A stretch of 7,949 nt of DNA from JAIBBG01 sp043748015 (GCA_043748015.1 JAYTOA010000041.1:1-7949); one strand, 5' to 3'; positions 1-7,421 are shown, numbered from the stretch's first letter. A program made the numbers and translations. Notes: generated from the sequence alone by a model not told the origin.

Positions 1-1349
1 ATTGATTTTCTTGCATACAAAGTGAGCAATTCATTGTCGGAAGAAACAAGTGCGCATTGCACAGCTTCCGACGATGGGCTCATCAATTTACCACCATCAA
101 GCATATAATCAAAAGCAGGAGTGGCATCATTGTGCAGCACCAACATCGACTGATCTGAACTACCGTTGTTCGCGCTAATCTTGAAACCGGCACGAGCAAT
201 ATTCGACTCAACTCCTTCACCACTTCTTTCAAAAGCGATTCCATTGTTCGTTTTAAAATATTCCATGTATTTAAGGTAAGCTCCCGCCCCGGTTGCTTTG
301 GCGAAGAAGGCTTGAGAAGAAGCGATATATCTGGGAGCTGTACCTGTATTCAATGCAGCATTGTATATCTTATAATTATTCGATTCCGAATCATAAATAG
401 AATAAGATGAAATTCCGGCACCATTATCAGAAATTAATTTGAAATCCACCTCACTCGGATACTGATTCACGAGTAAGTTATAACCATCAGCCGAAGGCGT
501 TCCTGTGTTTGTATAACTAAGTGGAACGATCAACTCATGATGATAAATATATCCTTTGACATCAATGTTTTGCAATCCCGGTTGCATATAGATAAAATAT
601 CCACGATCAGAATTTAGTGTGTTCGTGATGTTAGTAGCATAGACATAACCATTGTTCATGTTACCGGCTACAGATTCATTGTACCAGGATATGTTGTTGA
701 AAGAATATGGTGGCGGATAAGTTGCTCCAACAAAACCTGTAGTAATAAAATCAGCACCCCAGTCGGCCAGAGTGCTTCCTTGCACCGGACATCCAAGTCC
801 GACGTAACCACCACTATTACTGTTGGTCATGCCCACTACATATCGTTGCATAGTAAGTTTCCCGTTCAGATTCGCATTGTCTGCGATAACACCGATCGAC
901 GCAGTTGACGCTGCATTCGAAAGCAAAGTCAGTTTGTCATTTGTGGCCAAGGTTCCCTTGCTTATAGTAGCAACACCTTTTAATTTTGTTTCGTTTGCAC
1001 TATTCAATGTAACAGTTCCTCCATTGTTATCAATCAAAATATTATTGAAAACAACAGGATTTGAGCCGCTGATATTCTGATTGTTCGTTCCTTTAAAAAC
1101 AACAGTACCCGAACCAGAATTGAATGCTCCGTTTGTAATCACATTGCCATAAACATAAATCTTATGCTCGCCGGCATTGATTACACCTGATGCATCAATG
1201 ATGAGGTCTTTGACCAATACTGACTTACTAAGCGTGAGTGTATTTCCCGGGGTCACATCAACATTCGAGAATTTGGAGAAAACAACCTCACCGGTAATCC
1301 CAGTTGGATTAACAGAAAAAATAGGCGATACAGGTGTACCACTTTGCAA
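1..1349 (-). other. Beta-strand region and T9SS pre-C-terminal region of the adhesin
   Basis: From residue 1906, strands such as NTLTLSKSVLVKDLIIDAS, GTVVFKGTNNQNISG and VFNNILIDNNGG form a beta-helix-like segment common in Bacteroidota exported proteins. Then come LTMQRYV, GYVGLGCPVQGSTLADW, RGYFIYM and YNLLVNQYPS. The last visible part has ATPAFDYMLDGGK followed by LLTLYARKS, matching the F-D-x-x-x-D-A-x-K ... L-Y pattern that precedes T9SS sorting domains. The sorting domain itself is not in the window, so T9SS export is inferred. From the usual spacing I expect another 150 to 250 residues past the left edge. Confidence 0.7.
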
Positions 1350-4300
1350 ACAATAGTATGTACAACTACAAGCCACTTGAGTTACTGAAATATCATCCAT
1401 CGCCAATTGACCTGAAGTTGCAGCTGTGTGCTTATACAATACACCGAAATAATCAGCGAAAAGGAATGTCTCATCAGTAGCAGAGCTCATGAATTGAAGA
1501 TTATCAAATCCACCATCGAGATCGAGATAAACACTCCACAAGCCTAATGGATCTCTGACAACTTTCCAACCCATCACGAAATTTGAAGCTCCCAAATCAT
1601 ATCCTGTTGAAACGAGTTCGGTAAGAATTCCATTGTTCACGCTCCATAATTTGATAATATCTGGTTCTGTTGCAGACATTGGATTTACACCAATGGCATA
1701 CCCGTTAATTCCCTGTGCGTTTAAATCTTGGGCACTCGATGCCAGATACACAAAGAACTTATCATCCTGATTCGGATCGATTCCGAAATGGTTCACATTA
1801 AATTTCCATTCCGTGCGCACTCCGGCAAGAGTCATTTCGTTCAATGGTTTACTCACCCAATTTGTTCCGCTTGCATTGGTAGCTGTGTGTCTGATGCCAA
1901 AGTCGCCATTTACAGCGCCGGTCGCCATTGCGTTCCATGCCTGTGCAGAAGATTGAACCCAAGCGTCGAGATTGCCGCTTTCGGCATTCTCTACTAGAGC
2001 GTCAATTAAAATAGTATCGTCATCAATCAATGAAATGACATGAGTTGAATTTCCTGTGATGATTGGATTATTGTTTCCAACAGGACTTTGTAATGAGAAA
2101 ACAATTTCTGAAGTACTATCACAATAATCATTATTGATCAAATGAATCATTGCTGTTTGAGCAGTGCTTGATCCTGCAGGAAATGTTACCGTGTGAGTTG
2201 AAAATCCACTCAATCGTGTTGCATTCACAGAATTCAGAACAATGTTCACGGATGTTGGGGTCGTAGGTGCCGGATTCAAAAGTGAAACAGTCAATGCTAC
2301 ATCCATGTTCCCTTCTGTGTAATTGCTTACAGTTGATGCGAATTGTAATCTGGTTTGAATCATCGTCACCACATTTATGGTGCATGATGAAACATTTCCC
2401 GCCAGATCTGTGGCAGTAATTGTAATAACAGTTGTGCCAGTTTCATTAATAACCGTTCCCGCAGGCGGTGTCTGAACTATAAGCACGTCAGGATTTTCTG
2501 TGACATTGTCAATCACCAAACCGCGCTGAATATAATCTTCAACGATCATCGTTTCACCCATATCATAGAGGTATTGTTGATCCTCAGGACATGTGATTTC
2601 CGGTGGAGTAATATCCAAACGCGCAACCTGAAATGATCCATTAAATACATTTCCCGAAGCGTCGGTAACAACGATATTGACAGTTGTATTACCTGTTCCC
2701 CAGACTTGTGTTCCAGGAGCCGGAGTTTGAACAATATTCAATTGCGAGTTGGAACTGCATCCATCGGTTGCAACAACCAGTGATCTGTAATCCGCGAGCA
2801 GCGCTTCTCCATATTCATTGAGTATAATCGATTGATTGGTTGGCATAGTTGCTACCGGTGCTATCTGATCTACTAGTTGAACATTGAAAGCACACGAAGA
2901 AGAATTGCCATTGACGTCAGTTACCAATAAAGTTACTGATGAAGCTATTGTACCATTCAACACTGTACCAGCTGCAGGTGTTTGCGAAATTTCATAGGAC
3001 GAACTCAATCCGCAATTCTGAACCACAGTTGCCGCTGAAGTAAAATCATCAAGTATGCTATTGCAGCCGGAATTTGCAATAAAAGTTTGAGATGAAGGAC
3101 AGGTTATTGTTGGATTCACGTTATTGGACACCACTACATTGAATGAACAAGTTGCAACGTTACCCGATGCATCAGTGGCGGTATAAACAACTGTTGTTGT
3201 TCCCGGGTTGAATATTCTTGTGCCGATGAAATTCATGCCTGTCAAAGGCGAATCGGCTGAAGTGGCGCCATTAATAATCCATGACAACCCACTCACCGAG
3301 CAATTGTCCGACACAACAGGATTTGAAGTAGCAACGGAAGCATTGCAACTGTTAAGTCCGAGTGATGCCGTAATTGAAGAAGGACATGTAATGGTCGGAT
3401 TGATATTGTCAATCACCGTAACAGTCTGCGAGCAAGTCGCCGTGTTTCCACTTCCATCTGTTACAGTCCAGATCACCGTGTTAGCACCAATGGAGTATGT
3501 CGTCGATGGATGATTGTTTGTTACAGAAGCCACACTGCAATTGTCCGAAGTCACAGGAGTAACAAGCGTTCCAACTGTTGCTTCGCAAGAACCGGCATTT
3601 ACGTTTACTGTAATGTTAGCCGGGCAAGTAATAGTCGGATTGATATTGTCCATCACTGTAACAGTGAACGAACAAGTAGATGTATTTCCTGTCACATCAG
3701 ATACAACATAAGTAACCGTGGTCGCTCCTACATTGAAAGTGCGAGTTCCAACATTGTTTATTCCTGTTGCAGGAGATACTGCCACAGTAGCGCCGGAAAG
3801 TGACCATGTCAATTTACCTACTGCACAATTGTCTGCAGGAGTCGCATTCGGAGTTGCTACAGAGGCTGTACATGTTCCGGCTGATACGTTTGCAGTAATG
3901 TTTGACGGGCAAGAAATCGTTGGGTTGATATTATCTGTTACCGTTACAGTTTGAGTGCATGATGCGGTATTACCACTTGCATCCGTTGTTGTCCAAATCA
4001 CAGATGTTATTCCAATCGGAAAAGTTGTTGAATTAAAGTTATTGGTTGTGGAAGCTACGGCGCAGTTGTCGGCAGTAACCGGTGTACCCAGTGATGCAAC
4101 CGTCGCTGTGCATGATCCTGCAACTACATTCGCAGTGATATTAGCAGGACATGTAATGGTCGGGTTGATATTGTCAATCACCGTAACGGTCTGCGAGCAA
4201 GTCGCCGTGTTTCCGCTTCCATCTGTTACAGTCCAGATCACCGTGTTAGCTCCAATGGAGTATGTCGTCGATGGATGATTGTTTGTTACAGAAGCCACAT

Positions 4301-7064
4301 TGCAATTGTCCGAAGTCACAGGAGTAACAAGCGTTCCAACTGTTGCTTCGCAAGAACCGGCATTTACGTTTACTGTAATGTTAGCCGGGCAAACGATAGT
4401 TGGAGCAATTGTATCAGTGACTGTGACTGTGAAAGAACAAGTTGCAATATTGCCTGCGGCATCACTTGCGGTGTATACTATAGTAGTAATACCACGACCA
4501 AATGAATAATTGCCTATATTATTCATACCTGAAGTCGGTGATGAAGCAGCAGTTGCTCCTGTCATTGTCCAGGTGAGCTGAGTCACCGAACAGTTGTCAG
4601 CAATTACAGGATTCGTCGTATTGACGCTTGCTGTGCAAGATGTCGCCTCAAGGATCGCGCTTAAAGGTCCTGAGCATTGAATAGTCGGATTGATGTTGTC
4701 ATTGACTGTAACGTTAAATGAACAGCTACTTGTGTTACCTGATGCATCAGTGACAGTATATGTCACTGCTGTCACACCCGCATTAAACGATCGTGTTCCC
4801 ACGTAATTTGTTCCGGTAACAGGAGATGTTGCAACCGTGGCACCAGTCAAACTCCAGGTGAGTTTTGAGACAGAGCAGTTATCAGAAAAGGTTGGATTCG
4901 ATGTTGCAACAGAAGCTGCGCACGTTGATGCCGCCACATTCGCACTCGCGTTCGCCTGACAAGCAATTGTTGGATTTGTATTGTCAGTCACCGTAACTGT
5001 AAATGAACAAGTCGCAACTTGTGCAGCAAGATTAGTTGCAGTATAAGTGATGGTTGTTACTCCCAACGGGAATGTATAATTACCTACATAATTCACACCG
5101 GTGACAGGAGAAGAAGCAGTTACAGCGCCGGTCATTGTCCAGCTAAGAATATAAGTGCTGCAACTTCCCAAAACCAGAGGGTTTGGAACACTTACGAGTT
5201 TATTGCAAGTCGTGGAAGTTGTTGAGTTTATTATATTCGACGGACATGTCAGTTGCATAGTGGAAGATGCTGAAACAGTCATTTGATATGAGGCAGCTGT
5301 AGCACCAAGGCAATTGTTGATGCGATAGTTTACCGTAGTTGTTCGTGAACCTTCAGTAAGCCATTTCACTTTTGTGATATGCTCAAGAGTATCTGCAGCA
5401 CCGTCGGTAATGATATAGTCGACATCAGCAATTCCGGAAAATGTCCAGTAGTAATCAGGACTACCGGACTGCGTAGCATAAGTGACTTCCACACCGGTAC
5501 ACGTTGTAGCACCCGGGGTGAGAGTAAAGGATGGTGTAGGCAAGCTATTCACAGTATATATACTTGGTGAAGTAATGGTTCCTGTCGGAAAAGCGATTGT
5601 TATATTACCTGTGGTTGCACCGGAAGGAAGAATCGCGGTAATTACCGACGAACTGTTTACAGTAAATGCAGCATTCACGCCATTAAATTTTACAGATGAT
5701 GCAGAACTCAGATTTGATCCGCTGATGTAAACACTGGTTCCCGAACCAGCACAACCCGCTGAGGGTGTGAACGAAGAGAAATTTGGTAGTCCTCCGGTAG
5801 CACCCATAAAGCTAAAGTCCTTAACAGCCAAGGTTACCGTGCTTGAAGAAGCTCCCCATGCGTATAATCTGAAAGTAATAGGTCCTGTAACATTTTGATA
5901 AGCCGCCGCTGATAAAGAAATTGCGCAAACGCCGACTGTCGCTGTTCCAATATTATTTGTGAAATTGTCGAGACTTGAACGAAGGGCATAAGAGGCAGTT
6001 CCTGACGATAGGATAATTGAGTAGTTAAAGGTTACAAGATTCAAGTCAAAACCGGAATTGGGAGTCATTGTAAAAGAGAAATACTTGTCTGTACTCAAAG
6101 AAGCACCAATCCAGTTATTTGCCATATAGCTATCGGTGGAATTAACACCGACAATTCCTGAACCACGCCCTATTCCTGAAACAGTAATATTGGGAGAAAC
6201 AATTCCACCCAAAGTGTAAGGATTGTAGGTGTGGAGATTGGTTCCTGTCAAAGAGTTGTACCAGATAGAGGGAACAGTTATTGCAACTTTTCCTACTGCA
6301 CCATCTCCGCCTTTTCGGTTAGTATTGTTGTGTGTTTTACCACCTGCACCACCCCCACCTACTTCCGCAGCGGATGCACCATTGGCATTCAATGCCCGGC
6401 CATTTGCACCGGCGCCGCCATTTTGCACAACTATACCTCCTTGTGATCCATTAGCGGAATTACCGCCAGAATATGAACCAGCACTTCCACCACCACCGCC
6501 ACCATATCCAACATTCTTTGCCCCCCATTGTCCGGTAGCTCCATTTCCACCATAAAAATTTGTTGTTCCTCCAGTGTTACCGGCAACAACAGCAATTCCG
6601 CCCAAGGCGGATTGATAATCAAGAGCAGCACCTAATCCGCCCGTACCACCAACAGCTTTGATGGTCGTGCTCGTTCCAAACCACGAAACACCGCCTGAAG
6701 CTCCAATTGCACCGCTTGAAGCGGCGCCTCCTAAGCCACCGGCACCGACGGTAATTGTATAAGCTGTACCCGGAACAACAGCATGGTTGGTCTTAACGAC
6801 ATAGGCACCGCCGGAACCACCACCCGCAGATGATCTATAACCGGATGCACCACCGCCACCACCGCCGCCGCCCCAACATTCGATCGTAACAGAAGTTACA
6901 CCGATAGGGCAAGTCCATGTGCCGGTTGTTGTGTATTCAATCTTCGCCTGTCCGAAAAGGTTTGGCAAATAGAGGAACATACTCACGAAGAATACTGATG
7001 ACGATATCATCGATTCAAGACCCGAAAAACTTGTGAAGGAGCCTTTAATTTTTGATTTGATCAT
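1..7064 (-). CDS. Giant multidomain secreted adhesin with HYR repeats, probable T9SS cargo (3' end beyond window)
   Basis: One open frame runs on the minus strand from ATG at 7064 to the left edge, 2,354 codons with no stop, and continues outside. Domains by residue: signal peptide 1-40; glycine-rich domain 42-262; jelly-roll-like beta-sandwich about 265-420; IPT/TIG about 424-506; PKD-like about 507-599; eleven HYR repeats 600-1569; Calx-beta 1570-1684; concanavalin/LamG-like 1685-1896; beta-strand-rich and pre-C-terminal region 1897-2354. All are extracellular adhesion or structural folds known from Bacteroidota surface proteins; no enzyme motif was seen. The expected role is cell-surface adhesion or matrix formation after Sec export and T9SS translocation, which is inference. 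An in-frame ATG at 7103 (13 codons upstream, after a TAA) and another at 7010 are alternative starts. I prefer 7064 because it gives a lysine-bearing n-region (K3, K5, K7) before the hydrophobic core. Plus-strand ORFs across this region are antisense shadows. Confidence 0.93.
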   Translation of the reverse strand, partial: MIKSKIKGSFTSFSGLESMISSSVFFVSMFLYLPNLFGQAKIEYTTTGTWTCPIGVTSVTIECWGGGGGGGGASGYRSSAGGGSGGAYVVKTNHAVVPGTAYTITVGAGGLGGAASSGAIGASGGVSWFGTSTTIKAVGGTGGLGAALDYQSALGGIAVVAGNTGGTTNFYGGNGATGQWGAKNVGYGGGGGGSAGSYSGGNSANGSQGGIVVQNGGAGANGRALNANGASAAEVGGGGAGGKTHNNTNRKGGDGAVGKVAITVPSIWYNSLTGTNLHTYNPYTLGGIVSPNITVSGIGRGSGIVGVNSTDSYMANNWIGASLSTDKYFSFTMTPNSGFDLNLVTFNYSIILSSGTASYALRSSLDNFTNNIGTATVGVCAISLSAAAYQNVTGPITFRLYAWGASSSTVTLAVKDFSFMGATGGLPNFSSFTPSAGCAGSGTSVYISGSNLSSASSVKFNGVNAAFTVNSSSVITAILPSGATTGNITIAFPTGTITSPSIYTVNSLPTPSFTLTPGATTCTGVEVTYATQSGSPDYYWTFSGIADVDYIITDGAADTLEHITKVKWLTEGSRTTTVNYRINNCLGATAASYQMTVSASSTMQLTCPSNIINSTTSTTCNKLVSVPNPLVLGSCSTYILSWTMTGAVTASSPVTGVNYVGNYTFPLGVTTITYTATNLAAQVATCSFTVTVTDNTNPTIACQANASANVAASTCAASVATSNPTFSDNCSVSKLTWSLTGATVATSPVTGTNYVGTRSFNAGVTAVTYTVTDASGNTSSCSFNVTVNDNINPTIQCSGPLSAILEATSCTASVNTTNPVIADNCSVTQLTWTMTGATAASSPTSGMNNIGNYSFGRGITTIVYTASDAAGNIATCSFTVTVTDTIAPTIVCPANITVNVNAGSCEATVGTLVTPVTSDNCNVASVTNNHPSTTYSIGANTVIWTVTDGSGNTATCSQTVTVIDNINPTITCPANITANVVAGSCTATVASLGTPVTADNCAVASTTNNFNSTTFPIGITSVIWTTTDASGNTASCTQTVTVTDNINPTISCPSNITANVSAGTCTASVATPNATPADNCAVGKLTWSLSGATVAVSPATGINNVGTRTFNVGATTVTYVVSDVTGNTSTCSFTVTVMDNINPTITCPANITVNVNAGSCEATVGTLVTPVTSDNCSVASVTNNHPSTTYSIGANTVIWTVTDGSGNTATCSQTVTVIDNINPTITCPSSITASLGLNSCNASVATSNPVVSDNCSVSGLSWIINGATSADSPLTGMNFIGTRIFNPGTTTVVYTATDASGNVATCSFNVVVSNNVNPTITCPSSQTFIANSGCNSILDDFTSAATVVQNCGLSSSYEISQTPAAGTVLNGTIASSVTLLVTDVNGNSSSCAFNVQLVDQIAPVATMPTNQSIILNEYGEALLADYRSLVVATDGCSSNSQLNIVQTPAPGTQVWGTGNTTVNIVVTDASGNVFNGSFQVARLDITPPEITCPEDQQYLYDMGETMIVEDYIQRGLVIDNVTENPDVLIVQTPPAGTVINETGTTVITITATDLAGNVSSCTINVVTMIQTRLQFASTVSNYTEGNMDVALTVSLLNPAPTTPTSVNIVLNSVNATRLSGFSTHTVTFPAGSSTAQTAMIHLINNDYCDSTSEIVFSLQSPVGNNNPIITGNSTHVISLIDDDTILIDALVENAESGNLDAWVQSSAQAWNAMATGAVNGDFGIRHTATNASGTNWVSKPLNEMTLAGVRTEWKFNVNHFGIDPNQDDKFFVYLASSAQDLNAQGINGYAIGVNPMSATEPDIIKLWSVNNGILTELVSTGYDLGASNFVMGWKVVRDPLGLWSVYLDLDGGFDNLQFMSSATDETFLFADYFGVLYKHTAATSGQLAMDDISVTQVACSCTYYCLQSGTPVSPIFSVNPTGITGEVVFSKFSNVDVTPGNTLTLSKSVLVKDLIIDASGVINAGEHKIYVYGNVITNGAFNSGSGTVVFKGTNNQNISGSNPVVFNNILIDNNGGTVTLNSANETKLKGVATISKGTLATNDKLTLLSNAASTASIGVIADNANLNGKLTMQRYVVGMTNSNSGGYVGLGCPVQGSTLADWGADFITTGFVGATYPPPYSFNNISWYNESVAGNMNNGYVYATNITNTLNSDRGYFIYMQPGLQNIDVKGYIYHHELIVPLSYTNTGTPSADGYNLLVNQYPSEVDFKLISDNGAGISSYSIYDSESNNYKIYNAALNTGTAPRYIASSQAFFAKATGAGAYLKYMEYFKTNNGIAFERSGEGVESNIARAGFKISANNGSSDQSMLVLHNDATPAFDYMLDGGKLMSPSSEAVQCALVSSDNELLTLYARKS
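1377..2012 (-). other. Concanavalin/LamG-like domain of the adhesin
   Basis: Residues 1685-1896 contain ENAESGNLDAW, TNWVSKPL, TEWKFNVN, DDKFFVYLAS, a WKVVRDPLGLWSVYLD segment, YFGV and a closing MDDISV. This order matches a concanavalin-like lectin fold found in Bacteroidota exported proteins, where an N-x-x-S-x-P-L strand, an E-W-x-F strand, an R-D-x-x-G-x-W segment and a final D-D-I-x-V strand recur. Glycan binding is plausible but unproven. A cysteine cluster (C-S-C-T-Y-Y-C, 1350-1370) follows and marks the change to the next region. Confidence 0.6.
2013..2357 (-). other. Calx-beta domain of the adhesin
   Basis: Residues 1570-1684 begin RLQFASTVSNYTEG, run through VALTVSLLNPAPTTPTSVNI and VTFPAGSSTAQT, and end VISLIDDD. 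The Y-x-E-G opening, the T-V-x-F-x-A-G-S-S-T-A centre and the closing I-x-D-D-D are hallmarks of bacterial Calx-beta domains, which often bind calcium through the acidic residues. It directly follows the last HYR repeat and may act as a rigid calcium-stabilised linker. Confidence 0.75.
3381..3627 (-). repeat. Near-identical DNA repeat, copy B (HYR repeat 7)
   Basis: This is the second copy of the 247-bp segment at 4146-4392, spanning the CP motif of HYR repeat 7 to the CP motif of repeat 8. Differences are at 3399, 3423, 3450, 3486 and 3535. The other HYR repeats are far more diverged, so this pair reflects a recent duplication or gene conversion. It is also a place where a short-read assembly could collapse or miscount repeats. 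Confidence 0.95.
4146..4392 (-). repeat. Near-identical DNA repeat, copy A (HYR repeat 4)
   Basis: This 247-bp segment matches 3381-3627 with five substitutions and no gaps, offset by exactly 765 bp (255 codons). It spans from the CP motif of HYR repeat 4 to the CP motif at the start of repeat 5. Identity drops at once on both sides. Four differences are at third codon positions and silent; one (4300 versus 3535) changes Asn to Ser after the DNC motif. Confidence 0.95.
5267..5795 (-). other. IPT/TIG domain followed by a PKD-like domain
   Basis: Residues about 424-506 read as an IPT/TIG immunoglobulin-like domain: an opening F-x-P-x-x-G segment, GTSVYISGSNLSS, then SSVKFNGVNAAFTV, and a closing ITAILPSGATTGNITI segment. 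Residues about 507-599 begin PTPSFTLTPGATTCTG and contain a YYWTFSG core and a KVKWLTEGSRT segment, typical of the PKD-like modules that Bacteroidota place between binding domains. Both are extracellular beta-sandwiches acting as spacers or adhesive modules. Confidence 0.7.
5805..6272 (-). other. Jelly-roll-like beta-sandwich domain of the adhesin
   Basis: Residues about 265-420 carry a pattern I recognise from Bacteroidota and other bacterial surface proteins: a SGIGRGSG segment, an N-x-W motif, KYFSFTMTP followed by SGFDLNL, then YALRSSLDNF, NIGT, and a closing NVTGPITFRLYAWGA segment before a terminal beta-strand. No catalytic residues are evident. The likely role is carbohydrate or surface binding, or a structural spacer. 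The family name cannot be fixed without a profile search. Confidence 0.6.
6279..6941 (-). other. Glycine-rich domain of the adhesin
   Basis: Residues about 42-262 begin with a beta-strand segment (GTWTCPIGVTSVTIECWG) followed by a run of eight glycines and many further Gly-Gly, Gly-Ala and Gly-Ser segments. This matches the glycine-rich domain found at the mature N-terminus of many Bacteroidota surface proteins, which typically starts with a W-T-x-P-x-G-V-T-S-V-T pattern and an x-W-G-G-G-G motif. Two cysteines 11 residues apart in the opening segment could form a disulfide. The glycine codons make the plus strand C-rich and create proline-rich antisense frames, which are not genes. Confidence 0.8.
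6945..7064 (-). other. Signal peptide of the giant adhesin
   Basis: Residues 1-40 start with a lysine-bearing segment (MIKSKIKG), then a hydrophobic core around residues 24-37 (SVFFVSMFLYLPNLF) and a likely cleavage site after GQA. This is a Sec-type signal peptide, as required for T9SS cargo. The n-region is long if translation starts at 7064. Starting at 7010 would shorten it but remove the positive charges, and starting at 7103 would add a second hydrophobic stretch. The exact start is therefore uncertain, but export is well supported. Confidence 0.8.
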
Positions 7065-7180
7065 TAAAAAAATATGGTTTATGAATGATAAAAGTTTAAA
7101 CATTGGTAATGCTTATTTAAAGTATGTTGCGGCAATGGAACACCACTTCTACTCGATGAGTCACCTATTGGTTTCGGGCT

Positions 7181-7195
7181 CATTGAAATTTAATG
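7181..7195. promoter_or_regulatory. Imperfect palindrome, possible operator
   Basis: CATTGAAATTTAATG reads nearly the same on both strands, with one mismatched pair out of seven around a central A. It lies about 80 bp upstream of the adhesin's most upstream ATG. The size suits a dimeric regulator site, but short AT-rich palindromes are common by chance. OmpR-family regulators more often bind direct repeats, so a link to the neighbouring regulator is not supported. Confidence 0.2.
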
Positions 7196-7233
7196 TGCAC
7201 TAACGATACAAACATTACGACCAAAAGGAATTT

Positions 7234-7359
7234 ATGACCCACGGACAACCACACAGCAATCGCTACAGCCCTTTGGCAACAGTCATTGTACAATACACTC
7301 AAATCAAATTCACAACTTGGATTGACGAATCGCCATCATCACCAAACCGTTTCCGTTAA
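7234..7359 (+). CDS. Weak small ORF, 41 residues, hypothetical
   Basis: An ATG at 7234 opens 41 codons ending in TAA at 7357-7359. An AGGA sequence lies four bases upstream (7226-7229), which looks like a Shine-Dalgarno site, although Bacteroidota rarely depend on one. The product starts MTHGQPHSNRYSPL and has no signal peptide, membrane segment or motif I recognise. It lies wholly in the spacer between divergent genes, where regulatory DNA is expected. It may well be a chance ORF. Confidence 0.15.
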   Translation: MTHGQPHSNRYSPLATVIVQYTQIKFTTWIDESPSSPNRFR

Positions 7360-7413
7360 CCATCTTTTAATCGAATCAAGAAGAATCATAGAGTTCTGAC
7401 TGTCCGTTTCAAA

Positions 7414-7421
7414 TAGTTTTG
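7414..7421 (+). promoter_or_regulatory. Bacteroidota-type -7 promoter element for the response regulator
   Basis: TAGTTTTG matches the Bacteroidota primary sigma factor -7 consensus TAnnTTTG exactly. It lies 15 bp before the regulator's ATG, which implies a very short leader. The expected TTTG-like -33 element is weak: only a GTTCTG sequence at 7393-7398 is near the right distance. The -7 match supports the organism assignment and the chosen start, but the promoter is not proven. Confidence 0.4.

Larger units (their letters stand above)
2358..5267 (-). repeat. Array of eleven HYR (Ig-like) repeats in the adhesin
   Basis: Each repeat starts near an N-x-N-P-T-I-x-C-P motif and ends with G-N-x-x-(T/S)-C-(S/T)-x-x-V-x-V. 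Starts in reading order are 5267, 4982, 4697, 4412, 4172, 3932, 3647, 3407, 3122, 2867 and 2612. Lengths in residues are 95, 95, 95, 80, 80, 95, 80, 95, 85, 85, 85. The motif set (ITCP, SDNC, TVTDASGN, ATCSFTV) is that of the HYR domain, an Ig-like fold linked to adhesion. Repeats 1-9 have four cysteines at conserved sites, while 10 and 11 have lost some. The 95-residue class has an insert carrying LTW-x-x-x-GAT and TG-x-N-x-G. The array probably forms a long, disulfide-stabilised stalk. Confidence 0.9.

Noticed and set aside
2131..2734. Minus-strand ORFs of 62-84 codons in other frames
   Set aside because: They overlap the adhesin frame on the same strand and have no recognisable features; the adhesin frame is continuous through this stretch.
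3208..4509. Several plus-strand ORFs of 65-107 codons in the HYR region, some with identical C-terminal ends
   Set aside because: They are antisense to the verified minus-strand frame. Their shared ends simply reflect the duplicated HYR repeats, and their residue patterns mirror the repeat codons.
2358..5267. Regularly spaced repeats that might suggest a CRISPR array
   Set aside because: The periodicity is 240-285 bp and keeps reading frame; the units are diverged coding repeats, without short identical repeats and unique spacers.
6521..6526. C6 tract inside the adhesin gene as a possible phase-variable slippage site
   Set aside because: Six bases is short for a contingency locus, and the frame is intact; it fits the local glycine and tryptophan codons.
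6229..6555. Plus-strand ORF encoding a proline-rich protein
   Set aside because: The proline runs are the complement of the glycine codons in the adhesin's glycine-rich domain. No start signal or independent support is present.
7151..7161. ACTCGATGAGT as a terminator or hairpin
   Set aside because: The stem is four base pairs with a three-base loop and no T-tract; it lies between divergent starts, where no terminator is expected.
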